DNA of 47,499 nt from Vibrio ichthyoenteri ATCC 700023. Lineage in GTDB: Bacteria; Pseudomonadota; Gammaproteobacteria; Enterobacterales; Vibrionaceae. Under the pieces are notes generated by a model. That model searched no databases. It had not been told where the DNA came from and saw only the letters and a program-made list of their open reading frames with translations. The position numbers and the translations under genes were made by a program. Numbering within the stretch: the stretch's first letter is position 1; each line of letters starts with the position of its first letter. Below, piece by piece: positions 16,320 through 23,695 of this stretch. The DNA lies in the NCBI RefSeq assembly GCF_000222605.1, contig NZ_AFWF01000011.1:1-47499 (forward strand), written 5' to 3'.

Positions 16320-17915
16320 TTATGCCCCACCGAATTGCTTTTGCGCCATCGCTTTGGCGATTTTCGGCGCTTGCCACAATGAAGGTAGCAATACAAATGA
16401 CACCGGAACCGCGGTAATAACAATAAACGATTGTAAGGCTGAAATCCCGCCTGAACCCATTGAAATCAGAGCGATGGCAACCAATCCCATCAACACGCCC
16501 CAAAATGCACGCATTGCGCCACTTGGCTGAGTTGAGCCTGTCACTACCACACTGATGGTATAGGTCATTGAATCACCAGTGGTGACAATGAAAGTGGTGG
16601 TTAGGATGAGAAACAGCACAGCAATAACCGATGGCATCGGTAACTGGGCAGTAATCGCCAACAATACACCGGGTAAATTAAACCCTTCAAATGCCGTAGA
16701 GATGATCCCCGGCTCGGCCAGTTCATAGGCAAGCCCTGAACCTCCGACAATACTGAACCAGAAGCAAGTAATTAATGGCGCGATAATCGAGATTGATAAA
16801 ATCAATTGGCGGATTGTGCGGCCGCGAGAAATACGAGCGATGAAGATGGCCATCATCGGGCCGTAGCCAATAAACCAGCCCCAGAAGAATACGGTCCACC
16901 AACTTAGCCAATCAGTATCGCCTCGGTAGAGAGCCATAGGGACGAAATTATTAACCATTTTCGCAACGCCCTGCATATAGCCGTCAACAATGAAACTCGT
17001 TGGTCCAAACAATAGAATGAAAATGATCAGGGCTGCCGACAGGATAATATTGTAGCGGCTAATCAACTGAATACCTCTGCTGAGCCCGCTGAGAGCTGAG
17101 AGGGTATACATAGCGATGGCAAAGAGCACCACTAAGCTTTGCGTAAATAGAGTGTCTTGCACTCCAAACAACGAATTGAGTGCGTAGCTAATTTGTAGCC
17201 CTAGAAAGCCTATTGGGCCAATGGTGCCAGCGGCGACGGCAATAATACAGAAGGTATCGGTTAACGTTCCGATCCAACCGTTGAGTGCTTTGTCACCAAA
17301 AATAGGGTACAGCAAGGTACGAGGCTGTAATGGTAAGCCTTTGTCATAGTGCAGATGCATTAACACAATTGCCGCTAGACTGCCCAATATCGCCCATGCA
17401 AGAAAGCCCCAGTGAAGGAAAGATTGCGACAAGGCATTCAGAGCCAGTGCGCGGCCTTCTGCTTCGCCATAGTAGGGCGGAGAGGAAACGAAATGAGCGA
17501 TCGGCTCTGCGGCTGCCCAAAATACACCACCGCCGGCGAGTAGGGTGCAAAGAACAATCGCTAACCATTTAAAGGTGTCGATTTCAGGGGCTTGTAGATT
17601 GCCGAGCTTCACATCACCGGTGCGAGTGAAAGCGAGATAGAGACCAATAATAAAGTTAGCCAGCAAGAGCACTTGCCAGAATGGGCCAAACCATAGAGTC
17701 ACTTTAGAGAATCCAACTTGAATAACGCTGGATAGAGTGGGGGTATCGAAAACAGCAAGCAGTACGAAGAGAACCAAAAATCCGCCACTTAACCAGAGTA
17801 CTGGACTGGAGAAGGCGTTTACCGTATTTGATGCATCACTTTGTTCGGGAGGATGAGCAGCAAGGTAATTTTCATCAGCTGATTTACGATCAACAGATTG
17901 TGTCAAATTCGACAT
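16320..17915 (-). CDS. BCCT-family osmolyte/betaine transporter
   Basis: 531-residue inner-membrane protein with about 12 transmembrane helices, a hydrophilic N-terminus (about 1-35) and a short C-terminal tail. The BCCT hallmark segment WTVFFWGWFIGYGPMMAIFIARISRGRTIR is present (about residues 340-370). Family members take up glycine betaine, choline, carnitine, ectoine or DMSP with sodium or protons. The usual aromatic substrate region around GGGVFWAAAEP is seen near residue 127. It stands alone, so the substrate cannot be deduced from neighbours. A second, distinct BCCT gene lies at 31015-32598. Confidence 0.92.
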   Translation of the reverse strand: MSNLTQSVDRKSADENYLAAHPPEQSDASNTVNAFSSPVLWLSGGFLVLFVLLAVFDTPTLSSVIQVGFSKVTLWFGPFWQVLLLANFIIGLYLAFTRTGDVKLGNLQAPEIDTFKWLAIVLCTLLAGGGVFWAAAEPIAHFVSSPPYYGEAEGRALALNALSQSFLHWGFLAWAILGSLAAIVLMHLHYDKGLPLQPRTLLYPIFGDKALNGWIGTLTDTFCIIAVAAGTIGPIGFLGLQISYALNSLFGVQDTLFTQSLVVLFAIAMYTLSALSGLSRGIQLISRYNIILSAALIIFILLFGPTSFIVDGYMQGVAKMVNNFVPMALYRGDTDWLSWWTVFFWGWFIGYGPMMAIFIARISRGRTIRQLILSISIIAPLITCFWFSIVGGSGLAYELAEPGIISTAFEGFNLPGVLLAITAQLPMPSVIAVLFLILTTTFIVTTGDSMTYTISVVVTGSTQPSGAMRAFWGVLMGLVAIALISMGSGGISALQSFIVITAVPVSFVLLPSLWQAPKIAKAMAQKQFGGA

Positions 17916-18110
17916 TGAGTGTTCGCTTTTGTCGTCGTCAGCCGTTTAATCAGTCTGTGTAGTGCGACATATTTTTGAGCTGAGCGGTGAATTTTCCTCG
18001 TCTATTGCAGGCCAGTTTGTGACCTAACAAAGGTTGAGGCTGTGAAAGGGGCGATATATTAGCACATTTGAAGGTAGGAGGAAAACTGAGTAAAACGATA
18101 GGAAAAACGT

Positions 18111-18126
18111 TGCTCATCCATGAGCA
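18111..18126 (-). terminator. Terminator of the downstream small-protein unit
   Basis: TGCTCAT-CC-ATGAGCA hairpin followed on the minus strand by ACGTTTTTCC, just past the stop at 18134. The same hairpin follows the other unit at 18976-18989. Confidence 0.6.
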
Positions 18127-18133
18127 TAGCGAA

Positions 18134-18352
18134 TTATTTCATTTTTGACGTAATTTCAAGCATTTGATCTGCACCCATACCCGTGGTGATATGGCCTGTA
18201 GCGACACCTTGCGTTGCTTGTTCAGTTGAAAGACCAGCCACAGTCGCTTGCTGAATCAAATCACCATTTAAGCCGTTGTTAGACGCAGCGCCACCAGCGG
18301 CGAATGCAGAAACAGAGAACACTGATAGTGCGATAATAAGTACGTTTTTCAT
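18134..18352 (-). CDS. Small secreted protein, paralog 1 of 4
   Basis: 72 residues. A signal peptide at about 1-18 (MKN, hydrophobic core, VSAFA|AGG) would leave a mature peptide of about 54 residues with no Cys. The mature part starts GGAASNNGLNGDLIQQAT, then AGLSTEQATQGVATGHITTGMGADQML, and ends in a basic tail (TSKMK). Three related segments each begin with Gly, Leu/Met and Asn/Ser and look helical. It is the second gene of a two-gene unit, 67 bases behind paralog 2, with AAAGG as ribosome site. I do not recognise the family. Periplasmic or secreted location is supported; the role is unknown. Confidence 0.82.
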   Translation of the reverse strand: MKNVLIIALSVFSVSAFAAGGAASNNGLNGDLIQQATVAGLSTEQATQGVATGHITTGMGADQMLEITSKMK

Positions 18353-18419
18353 AATGTTTGCCTTTGGCTGTTTATTCTTGTTTGTATTGGTCTATTACTT
18401 TCTTTTGGCCTGAAATGAA

Positions 18420-18629
18420 TTAACCAACGGCGTTAATCATTTGTTCTGCGCTCATCCCTTCGGTGATATGACCTGTAGCAACACCTTGAGTTGCTTGCTG
18501 GGTAGATAGGCCAGCAGCTGTCGCTTGTTGAATTAAGTCGCCGTTTAAGCCGTTGTTGGACGCCGCGCCGCCAGCGGCGAAAGCAGAAACAGAGAACACG
18601 GATAGAGCGATGATGATTACTTTTTTCAT
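18420..18629 (-). CDS. Small secreted protein, paralog 2 of 4
   Basis: 69 residues from the ATG at 18629. That start is chosen because the signal peptide MKKVIIIALSVFSVSAFA begins there exactly as in the other copies; the reading frame is open a further 54 codons upstream, through the promoter region. The mature part begins AGGAASNNGLNGDLIQQAT, then AGLSTQQATQGVATGHITEGMSAEQM, and ends INAVG, shorter than paralogs 1 and 3. First gene of the downstream two-gene unit, behind the conserved structured element at 18704-18761. Function unknown. Confidence 0.82.
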   Translation of the reverse strand: MKKVIIIALSVFSVSAFAAGGAASNNGLNGDLIQQATAAGLSTQQATQGVATGHITEGMSAEQMINAVG

Positions 18630-18703
18630 AATGTATGGCCTTATTCTTGAACCGTCGTTTGTGGCTGATACCGAGTATGAAATTAATACTAATGAGATAT
18701 TGC

Positions 18704-18761
18704 TCACGTTAACAGGAAAGCTAAGATTTCCATTCTGGAAATTAACGTGATCTAGATCGCT
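18704..18761 (-). promoter_or_regulatory. Conserved structured upstream element of the downstream small-protein unit
   Basis: Nested inverted repeats: outer arms TCACGTTAA (18704-18712) and TTAACGTGA (18742-18750), inner arms ATTTCCA (18726-18732) and TGGAAAT (18736-18742). It overlaps a CRP-like site CGTGATCTAGATCGCT (18746-18761, 13 of 16 against the symmetric consensus). The inner repeat starts 97 bases before the start codon, almost the same as in the other unit. It may be an operator or, if transcribed, an RNA hairpin. The remainder of 18630-18997 shows no gene, only the leader and the terminator of the next unit. Confidence 0.55.
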
Positions 18762-18975
18762 ATGTTTAATGGTGAATGCAAGGCAATACATGGAACTAGG
18801 CGCGTAAATAGAGCGCTCAACAGGAGATGCAGGGTGTTTTATGTTGCTGCGTAAATATACATGTTGGAAGTTTTAGTGCTTTGAGTGCGGATAGTTTGAG
18901 TGAAATAGATCGTAAGTAGTAAAACGAACGAAGAGAGAAGTGCTGTAACGTAAGGAGGGTCTAAAGGAAAAGCGA

Positions 18976-18989
18976 GCTCATCCATGAGC
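18976..18989 (-). terminator. Terminator of the upstream small-protein unit
   Basis: GCTCAT-CC-ATGAGC hairpin followed on the minus strand by TCGCTTTTCC, 9 bases past the stop of paralog 3. It is the counterpart of the hairpin at 18111-18126. Confidence 0.55.
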
Positions 18990-18997
18990 GCTGCGAA

Positions 18998-19216
18998 TTA
19001 CTTAACGTTTTGCGCCGCTTCAAGCATTTGCTCAGCGCTCATGCCTGCACCGATATGACCGGTTGCAACACCTTGCGTTGCTTGCTCGATAGAAAGACCA
19101 GCGTTAGTGGCTTGTTGAATCAAATCGCCATTTAAGCCGTTGTTAGAGGCAGCGCCGCCAGCGGCGAATGCAGAAACAGAGAAAACTGATAGAGCGATGA
19201 TGAGTGCGTTTTTCAT
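18998..19216 (-). CDS. Small secreted protein, paralog 3 of 4
   Basis: 72 residues. The signal peptide MKNALIIALSVFSVSAFA is followed by AGGAASNNGLNGDLIQQAT, then NAGLSIEQATQGVATGHI, GAGMSAEQMLEAAQNVK. This copy shows the internal pattern best: GLNGDLIQQATNA, GLSIEQATQGV and GMSAEQMLEAAQNV resemble one another. It is identical to paralog 4 through the first 36 mature residues, more alike than to paralogs 1 and 2. Second gene of the upstream two-gene unit, 96 bases behind paralog 4; ribosome site AAAAGG. Function unknown. Confidence 0.82.
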   Translation of the reverse strand: MKNALIIALSVFSVSAFAAGGAASNNGLNGDLIQQATNAGLSIEQATQGVATGHIGAGMSAEQMLEAAQNVK

Positions 19217-19312
19217 AATGTGTACCTTTTTAGTCGTGATATTTTTACTAATTATTTGGTTGTTAGGTTTAATTGCTGCGTGGGCGCTTTATTAACGAAG
19301 CGTGTTACCCAT

Positions 19313-19501
19313 TTACTCAGCGGTTGTGCCCGTGGTGATATGGCCAGTTGCCACACCTTGCGTTGCTTGCTCGATAGAAAGACCAGCGTTAGTCGCTTGT
19401 TGAATCAAATCGCCATTTAAGCCGTTGTTAGAAGCAGCGCCGCCAGCGGCAAATGCAGAAACAGAGAAAACTGATAGAGCGATGATGAATGCGTTTTTCA
19501 T
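19313..19501 (-). CDS. Small secreted protein, paralog 4 of 4, C-terminally truncated
   Basis: 62 residues, ending HITTGTTAE. The other copies continue with Gln-Met after the same Ala-Glu or Ala-Asp. Here that Gln codon CAA is TAA, and the frame past it would read Met-Gly-Asn-Thr-Leu-Arg before another stop. The signal peptide and the first 36 residues of the mature part are intact and match paralog 3. First gene of the upstream two-gene unit, behind the element at 19576-19634. It may be a shortened functional variant or the beginning of decay. Confidence 0.78.
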   Translation of the reverse strand: MKNAFIIALSVFSVSAFAAGGAASNNGLNGDLIQQATNAGLSIEQATQGVATGHITTGTTAE

Positions 19502-19575
19502 AATGTGTTTACCTTGTTGTTTATTTGTTTTAGCGGGTTTCCCCTCTCGACAGGAATAAGATTACTGGGATATGC

Positions 19576-19634
19576 ATCACATGTAGAGGAAAGGCGGAAT
19601 TTCCATTTTGGAAATTTATGTGATTAACGTCTCA
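19576..19634 (-). promoter_or_regulatory. Conserved structured upstream element of the upstream small-protein unit
   Basis: Same layout as 18704-18761: outer arms ATCACAT (19576-19582) and ATGTGAT (19618-19624), inner palindrome AATTTCCA-TTT-TGGAAATT (19598-19616). It overlaps a CRP-like TGTGATTAACGTCTCA (19619-19634). The outer arms differ from the other copy in sequence, yet both arms changed so that pairing is kept. The inner repeat starts 97 bases before the start codon. Confidence 0.55.
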
Positions 19635-19696
19635 TTGATATGCTGGGTGAATGATTATGTTGGCGTCGAAGCCTTGTGACGAAAAGGGATAGTAAG

Positions 19697-19726
19697 CAAT
19701 AGGCCCTGAACGTACAGGGCCTATTG
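19697..19726 (-). terminator. Hairpin downstream of the LysR gene
   Basis: CAATAGGCCCTG and CAGGGCCTATTG form a 12-bp perfect stem with a 6-base loop, 43 bases past the LysR stop. No clear T run, but the stem is strong and separates the regulator from the small-protein array. Confidence 0.5.
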
Positions 19727-19769
19727 GATTAATTAAAATAACAAGAGAAGGGCGGAAATCGGAGTTGAC

Positions 19770-20654
19770 TTATTCTGCTAGTTGGTTGAGAACGCGGTGG
19801 CAGGTGTTATATAGCCATTCTTTCTGAGGGTCATTTTGTTTAGCACGGTGATAACTCATGACACAATTGATACGAATATCAGACAACGTTGGTAGGGCAA
19901 TACCTCGGCAGTTATCAGGAAGTAGGCGTGACATGGTAAAAGAGTAGTGATCGGAATTACGGACGATGTTTTCAATCGCTAAGGTATTTTCAATTTCCAC
20001 AGTTGGTGTTACTTGGTAACCCACGGCGGCAAGTCTTTCCAGCAAAGGATAACGCACGTCATTCCAACCAGGGTTGCGGGTAATCACAAACGGGTAGTTG
20101 GCCAACTCTTCAAGATTTTTAGCTGGATGATCCTGTCGAACATAGAATGTCGGCGACACTTCACAAATCGATTTTTGTAATATGACTTGCGGTAGAGTTT
20201 CATCATAAGTGTTGAACAATACAGAGTTCTCACCTTCGACCAAGCGTGAGCGTGCTTCTAAACTCCATTGCCTCATCGAAACCTTTGCTAAAGGAGCGTC
20301 TTTACGTAAGGCAAGGTAAAGCTTGTCACCAAAGTTATCCCAAAACAACGCGTGACCATAAAGAATGATCTCTTGCTTTAATGTCTGTGGTGAAAACTCT
20401 GAATGTTGGATGGAATCAAAAGTCGCCAAGATATGTTCAAGATGAGCAAGATTGGTGTCCATGAAGGTGGTAGGCTCAAAGCCATTCCGCCCTTGAATAA
20501 ATAACGGATCTTCAAAATGCAGCTTAAGTTTGGATAAGATTTTACTGATTGCACTGGATGTTTTACCCAGCGCATCCGCGACCAGCTTGACGTTGCGCAG
20601 TTCATACATTTTGACCAAAACATAAATACTTTGAATGTCGAGGTTGTGTCCCAT
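19770..20654 (-). CDS. LysR-family transcriptional regulator
   Basis: 294 residues. A winged helix-turn-helix lies at about 5-65 (YVLVKMYELRNVKLVADALGKTSSAISKILSKLKLHFEDPLFIQ). An effector-binding domain of the periplasmic-binding-protein type follows at about 90-290. The HTH departs from the textbook LysR consensus (KTSSAISKILSKL rather than ...QPAVSRQIRxLE), placing it with the group of LysR proteins common in vibrios. It lies directly upstream of the small-protein array on the same strand, separated by a strong hairpin, and downstream of the acetyltransferase gene. Its targets are unknown. Confidence 0.88.
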   Translation of the reverse strand: MGHNLDIQSIYVLVKMYELRNVKLVADALGKTSSAISKILSKLKLHFEDPLFIQGRNGFEPTTFMDTNLAHLEHILATFDSIQHSEFSPQTLKQEIILYGHALFWDNFGDKLYLALRKDAPLAKVSMRQWSLEARSRLVEGENSVLFNTYDETLPQVILQKSICEVSPTFYVRQDHPAKNLEELANYPFVITRNPGWNDVRYPLLERLAAVGYQVTPTVEIENTLAIENIVRNSDHYSFTMSRLLPDNCRGIALPTLSDIRINCVMSYHRAKQNDPQKEWLYNTCHRVLNQLAE

Positions 20655-20776
20655 AAATCGCTCACCATTGTTATGCCTTATAGAAATATAGAGAATTAAA
20701 GGCCATCAACTCAATGATAAATCAGTAAGTTGATGTGAAGTGCGCCGCATAAGTCAGCGAGTAAGCGATCAGGTCA

Positions 20777-20795
20777 CTGACACATGATGTGTCAG
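20777..20795. repeat. Inverted repeat between the acetyltransferase and LysR genes
   Basis: CTGACACA-TGA-TGTGTCAG, 8-bp perfect arms. It is 20 bases past the acetyltransferase stop and 123 bases before the LysR start. It could be a terminator without a T run or an operator of the LysR gene. Confidence 0.4.
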
Positions 20796-20815
20796 GCCCA
20801 TTTAGACGTAAAGAT

Positions 20816-21451
20816 CTACTTTGTTGACTCAGCTTGCTGCCATTGCACATAGAGTTGGTCGATTTCTTCACTGCATAGCAATGGCATTGCTTGGGCTATT
20901 TGTTCCTCTGGCCAATTCCACCACTGCATCTCTAACAGCTGTTCAATTTGTTGAGGTGAAAAACGCTGACGGATGACTTTCGCCGGGTTCCCACCCACAA
21001 TCGAATAAGGAGCAACATTTTTGGTCACCACCGCACGGCTGGCGATGATGGCGCCATCGCCGATTTGAACTCCTGACATTATCATCGCTTCTGAACCCAC
21101 CCAAACATCATTGCCCAGAACGGTGTCTCCAGCGCGCTGGAAAGCATCGTTGGCTCCGCTAAAAGCGGGATGGTCTTGATAATAGAATGGAAACGTTGCG
21201 GCCCAATCGTGTCGATGTCCTTGATTTCCTGCCATCATAAACACGGCTCCTGAACCGATTGAACAGTAGCTGCCAATGATCAGCTTATCCACATCATCAC
21301 GATCTGGCATTAGGTAGCGCGCACAGTCATCAAAACTGTGTTGATGATAATAGCCGGAATAATAACTGTGGTTGCCAACGATAATATTTGGGTTAGTCAC
21401 TTGTTCTTGTAGAGACTTGCCAACAAAAGGGCTGGTGAAATAGTTTTTCAT
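20816..21451 (-). CDS. catB: Type B chloramphenicol/xenobiotic acetyltransferase (CatB family)
   Basis: 211-residue left-handed beta-helix acetyltransferase, acetyl-CoA dependent, which O-acetylates chloramphenicol or similar hydroxyl compounds. His79 in GNQGHRHDW corresponds to the family's catalytic His79. Hexapeptide repeats are clear ([35 protein letters not shown], about 111-146), and [13 protein letters not shown] is the conserved CoA-site end. Full length with no sign of a gene cassette: no attC site, so it looks like a resident chromosomal copy. Whether it confers resistance cannot be told from sequence. It is followed by the LysR gene, 161 bases away. Confidence 0.88.
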   Translation of the reverse strand: MKNYFTSPFVGKSLQEQVTNPNIIVGNHSYYSGYYHQHSFDDCARYLMPDRDDVDKLIIGSYCSIGSGAVFMMAGNQGHRHDWAATFPFYYQDHPAFSGANDAFQRAGDTVLGNDVWVGSEAMIMSGVQIGDGAIIASRAVVTKNVAPYSIVGGNPAKVIRQRFSPQQIEQLLEMQWWNWPEEQIAQAMPLLCSEEIDQLYVQWQQAESTK

Positions 21452-21629
21452 TTGATTCTTTTAATAGTGAAAACTGAAATGGGTGATAGATGTGAAATTT
21501 TCTTACTCGGTGCAATTATAATCCTGCGCGAGAAAAGGGCGACTAGTTTAGCTTGGATGTTCAATACGTGTGGTTAAGTGCACATTTCCGGATGAACTCT
21601 TCCATACTTAGCCAATAACGTCGGTAGTA

Positions 21630-22577
21630 GTGGAGAGTGTTTTGCTTATTAAAACCGTGAGTTGGATTGGAATAGTGCTACCAGCAGGGCTATGGTTGGC
21701 GTTCTTTCTCAATGATGACATTTGGTGGTTGGAGAACATAACAGGCTATCCAGCACTGCTTGCGCTTCTATATAGCCTGATCGCGCTTATCTCTTTTGCA
21801 TTCAGACGGTGGTCTAAATGTTTGATCAGCATTTTGTTGTCGCTGGCGTTTTTTATGCTTACACCAGTCACGGAGCGAACGGTTCTATCCCAATGCCAAA
21901 ATAGTGTTTCGATTCTTCAATACAATGTGTTTTATCAAAATCCAGATGTTAATCAACTGGTGAACTATCTAATCAATCATCCAGCTGATCTAGTGGTTTT
22001 GCAAGAAGTCTCTCCCCAAATTGGCGAGAAGTTACAGAGCTTAAGTGACATCTATCCTTATATTTATGGTGGGCAAGAGGGGGTTGGTTACCCCTCTGGA
22101 CAAATGATCTTAAGCCGATACCTGCTCAGTGATAGTTCGGTGTTTATGACACCTGACCAGCAAAGTATTATCCGCACTACTTGGCAAGCCGGGCAGCAAC
22201 AAGCAATCACGATATTCGCAGCCCATCCACCTTCACCACGTTCGAAGCCGCTCTGGTATCGACGCAACGCACTCATAAAAACCATAGAGTCGCTGAATCG
22301 TCAGTATCCTAGAGATGAAGTGCTGGTTATTGGTGATTTTAATTTGTCATCTAGAAGCATACGCTTTACTCAGTTATTTCTCGGTTTTCAAACGGAACCG
22401 GTGGCCAGTTGGCCTAATTGGACACAACTTATTCCGACGCCATCCTCTTCCATGATCGGGATTGACCACTTGTGGCTTAAATCTGCCAATGGCTTACGTA
22501 GAATTTGCCAGCGCGAGCGCCTCTCGATGCCGCAAGGTTCGGACCACAGCATGATCCTAACCACGATCGGATTTTAA
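21630..22577 (+). CDS. Membrane-anchored endonuclease/exonuclease/phosphatase-family protein
   Basis: 315 residues from a GTG; a TTG at 21642 behind GGAGAG is an equally good start. Three hydrophobic segments (about residues 8-27, 38-57, 62-80) precede an EEP catalytic domain (about 92-312). Active-site residues are all present: Asn in LQYNVFY, Glu in VVLQEV, Asp-x-Asn in IGDFN, the IDHLW motif and the terminal SDH (GSDHSM). The domain probably faces the periplasm, where it could act on nucleic acid, phosphoinositide-like or other phosphodiester substrates. It stands alone, with an ABC exporter converging on its 3' end. Confidence 0.85.
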   Translation: MESVLLIKTVSWIGIVLPAGLWLAFFLNDDIWWLENITGYPALLALLYSLIALISFAFRRWSKCLISILLSLAFFMLTPVTERTVLSQCQNSVSILQYNVFYQNPDVNQLVNYLINHPADLVVLQEVSPQIGEKLQSLSDIYPYIYGGQEGVGYPSGQMILSRYLLSDSSVFMTPDQQSIIRTTWQAGQQQAITIFAAHPPSPRSKPLWYRRNALIKTIESLNRQYPRDEVLVIGDFNLSSRSIRFTQLFLGFQTEPVASWPNWTQLIPTPSSSMIGIDHLWLKSANGLRRICQRERLSMPQGSDHSMILTTIGF

Positions 22578-22594
22578 GGTATATAGCGCTAGAC

Positions 22595-23695
22595 CTAATC
22601 AAGTGATTTTTTAAATCGCTTAGAGGCGACAATCAAGCCAAGTACAGTAAAGCCCGCCAACCATAAACTATCACGCCATAAATCAGCGAGATCAGCACCA
22701 CGTAACACAATACCGCGGATCAGGCGCATAAAATGCGTCGCAGGGAGGACCTCTGAAATCCATTGCGCAGCAACCGGCATTCCTTCATAGGGAAACATAA
22801 AACCGGAAAGTAGAATCGACGGGAGTAAGATAAATACGGTCATCTGCATCGCTTGTAGCTGCGTAGTGGCAATAGTGGAAATCACTAAGCCCAAAGTAAG
22901 GCTGGCCGAGATAAACAACAGTGTACCCAATAGAATTTGGCTTAATGCGCCATTAATCGGCACTCCGAAGATAAAGTGCCCCAGTCCAAGTATGATTGCG
23001 ACTTGAATCAGACCGACGAAGATATACGGCACGATCTTGGCTACCATCAATTCCATAGAGTGAATCGGTGTGGTGATGAGCAGCTCTAAATTGCCGCGTT
23101 CACGTTCACGCACAATCGCCGCGCTCGTGAATAGAATCATCGTCATGGTCAAGATGACGCCGAGTAGACCAGGGACAATGTTAACGGCGGAACGCTGAGT
23201 TGGGTTGTAGAACAGCGCTACTTCGAATGTTTTTTGCGCTGGTGGCCGGATCTCAAAGTCGAAATCAGTTAAAGGCATGCTTTGTAGCGACATAATGGCG
23301 TGACTGATCATGGTATCAGAACCGTCAACGATCCATTGGCCAAGCTCTCGTCCTTGCATCATTCGTTGTGTTAAATCAGGCGGCAAAATTAGAGCCGCTC
23401 TGACTTTGCCATCTTGGATGGCTTGCTCGGCTTCTTGCGGAGTAGCAAGACGTGAAGCGATGGTTACTACTTGTGAAACCCGCACGGATTCTGTGATCAC
23501 TCGTCCAGCGGCGCTTTGGCTTTGATCCACCACCGCGATTGGGATATTACGCACATCGGTATTGATAGCGAAGCCGAACAGCAAGAGTTGGATTAGTGGG
23601 ATCATCACAACCATGCCAAAGGTGATACGATCACGAGACAGCTGTCGTATCTCTTTGGTCATGATGGCTTTCATGCGAGCAATGGACTGCATCAT
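22595..23695 (-). CDS. ABC-2 type exporter permease
   Basis: 366-residue permease of the YbhR/YbhS/YhhJ group. A first transmembrane helix (about 25-45) is followed by a large periplasmic domain (about 48-175) and five more helices (about 178-365). The amphipathic coupling helix and the ERERGNLELLITTPI motif (about 202-216) are typical. Its start overlaps the ATPase stop by one base. E. coli-type operons of this class often carry two permeases; here only one is present, so it must act as a homodimer or with an unlinked partner. Confidence 0.9.
   Translation of the reverse strand: MMQSIARMKAIMTKEIRQLSRDRITFGMVVMIPLIQLLLFGFAINTDVRNIPIAVVDQSQSAAGRVITESVRVSQVVTIASRLATPQEAEQAIQDGKVRAALILPPDLTQRMMQGRELGQWIVDGSDTMISHAIMSLQSMPLTDFDFEIRPPAQKTFEVALFYNPTQRSAVNIVPGLLGVILTMTMILFTSAAIVRERERGNLELLITTPIHSMELMVAKIVPYIFVGLIQVAIILGLGHFIFGVPINGALSQILLGTLLFISASLTLGLVISTIATTQLQAMQMTVFILLPSILLSGFMFPYEGMPVAAQWISEVLPATHFMRLIRGIVLRGADLADLWRDSLWLAGFTVLGLIVASKRFKKSLD

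Noticed and set aside
16135-16503. Minus-strand frame of 122 codons with a Leu-Leu-Ser repeat
   Set aside because: It is a product of the 9-bp tandem repeat and of antisense reading of the BCCT gene end; no ribosome site and no domain.
18630-18791. 54-codon upstream extension of paralog 2
   Set aside because: It runs through the conserved upstream element and lacks homology; the signal peptide starts at 18629 as in the other copies.
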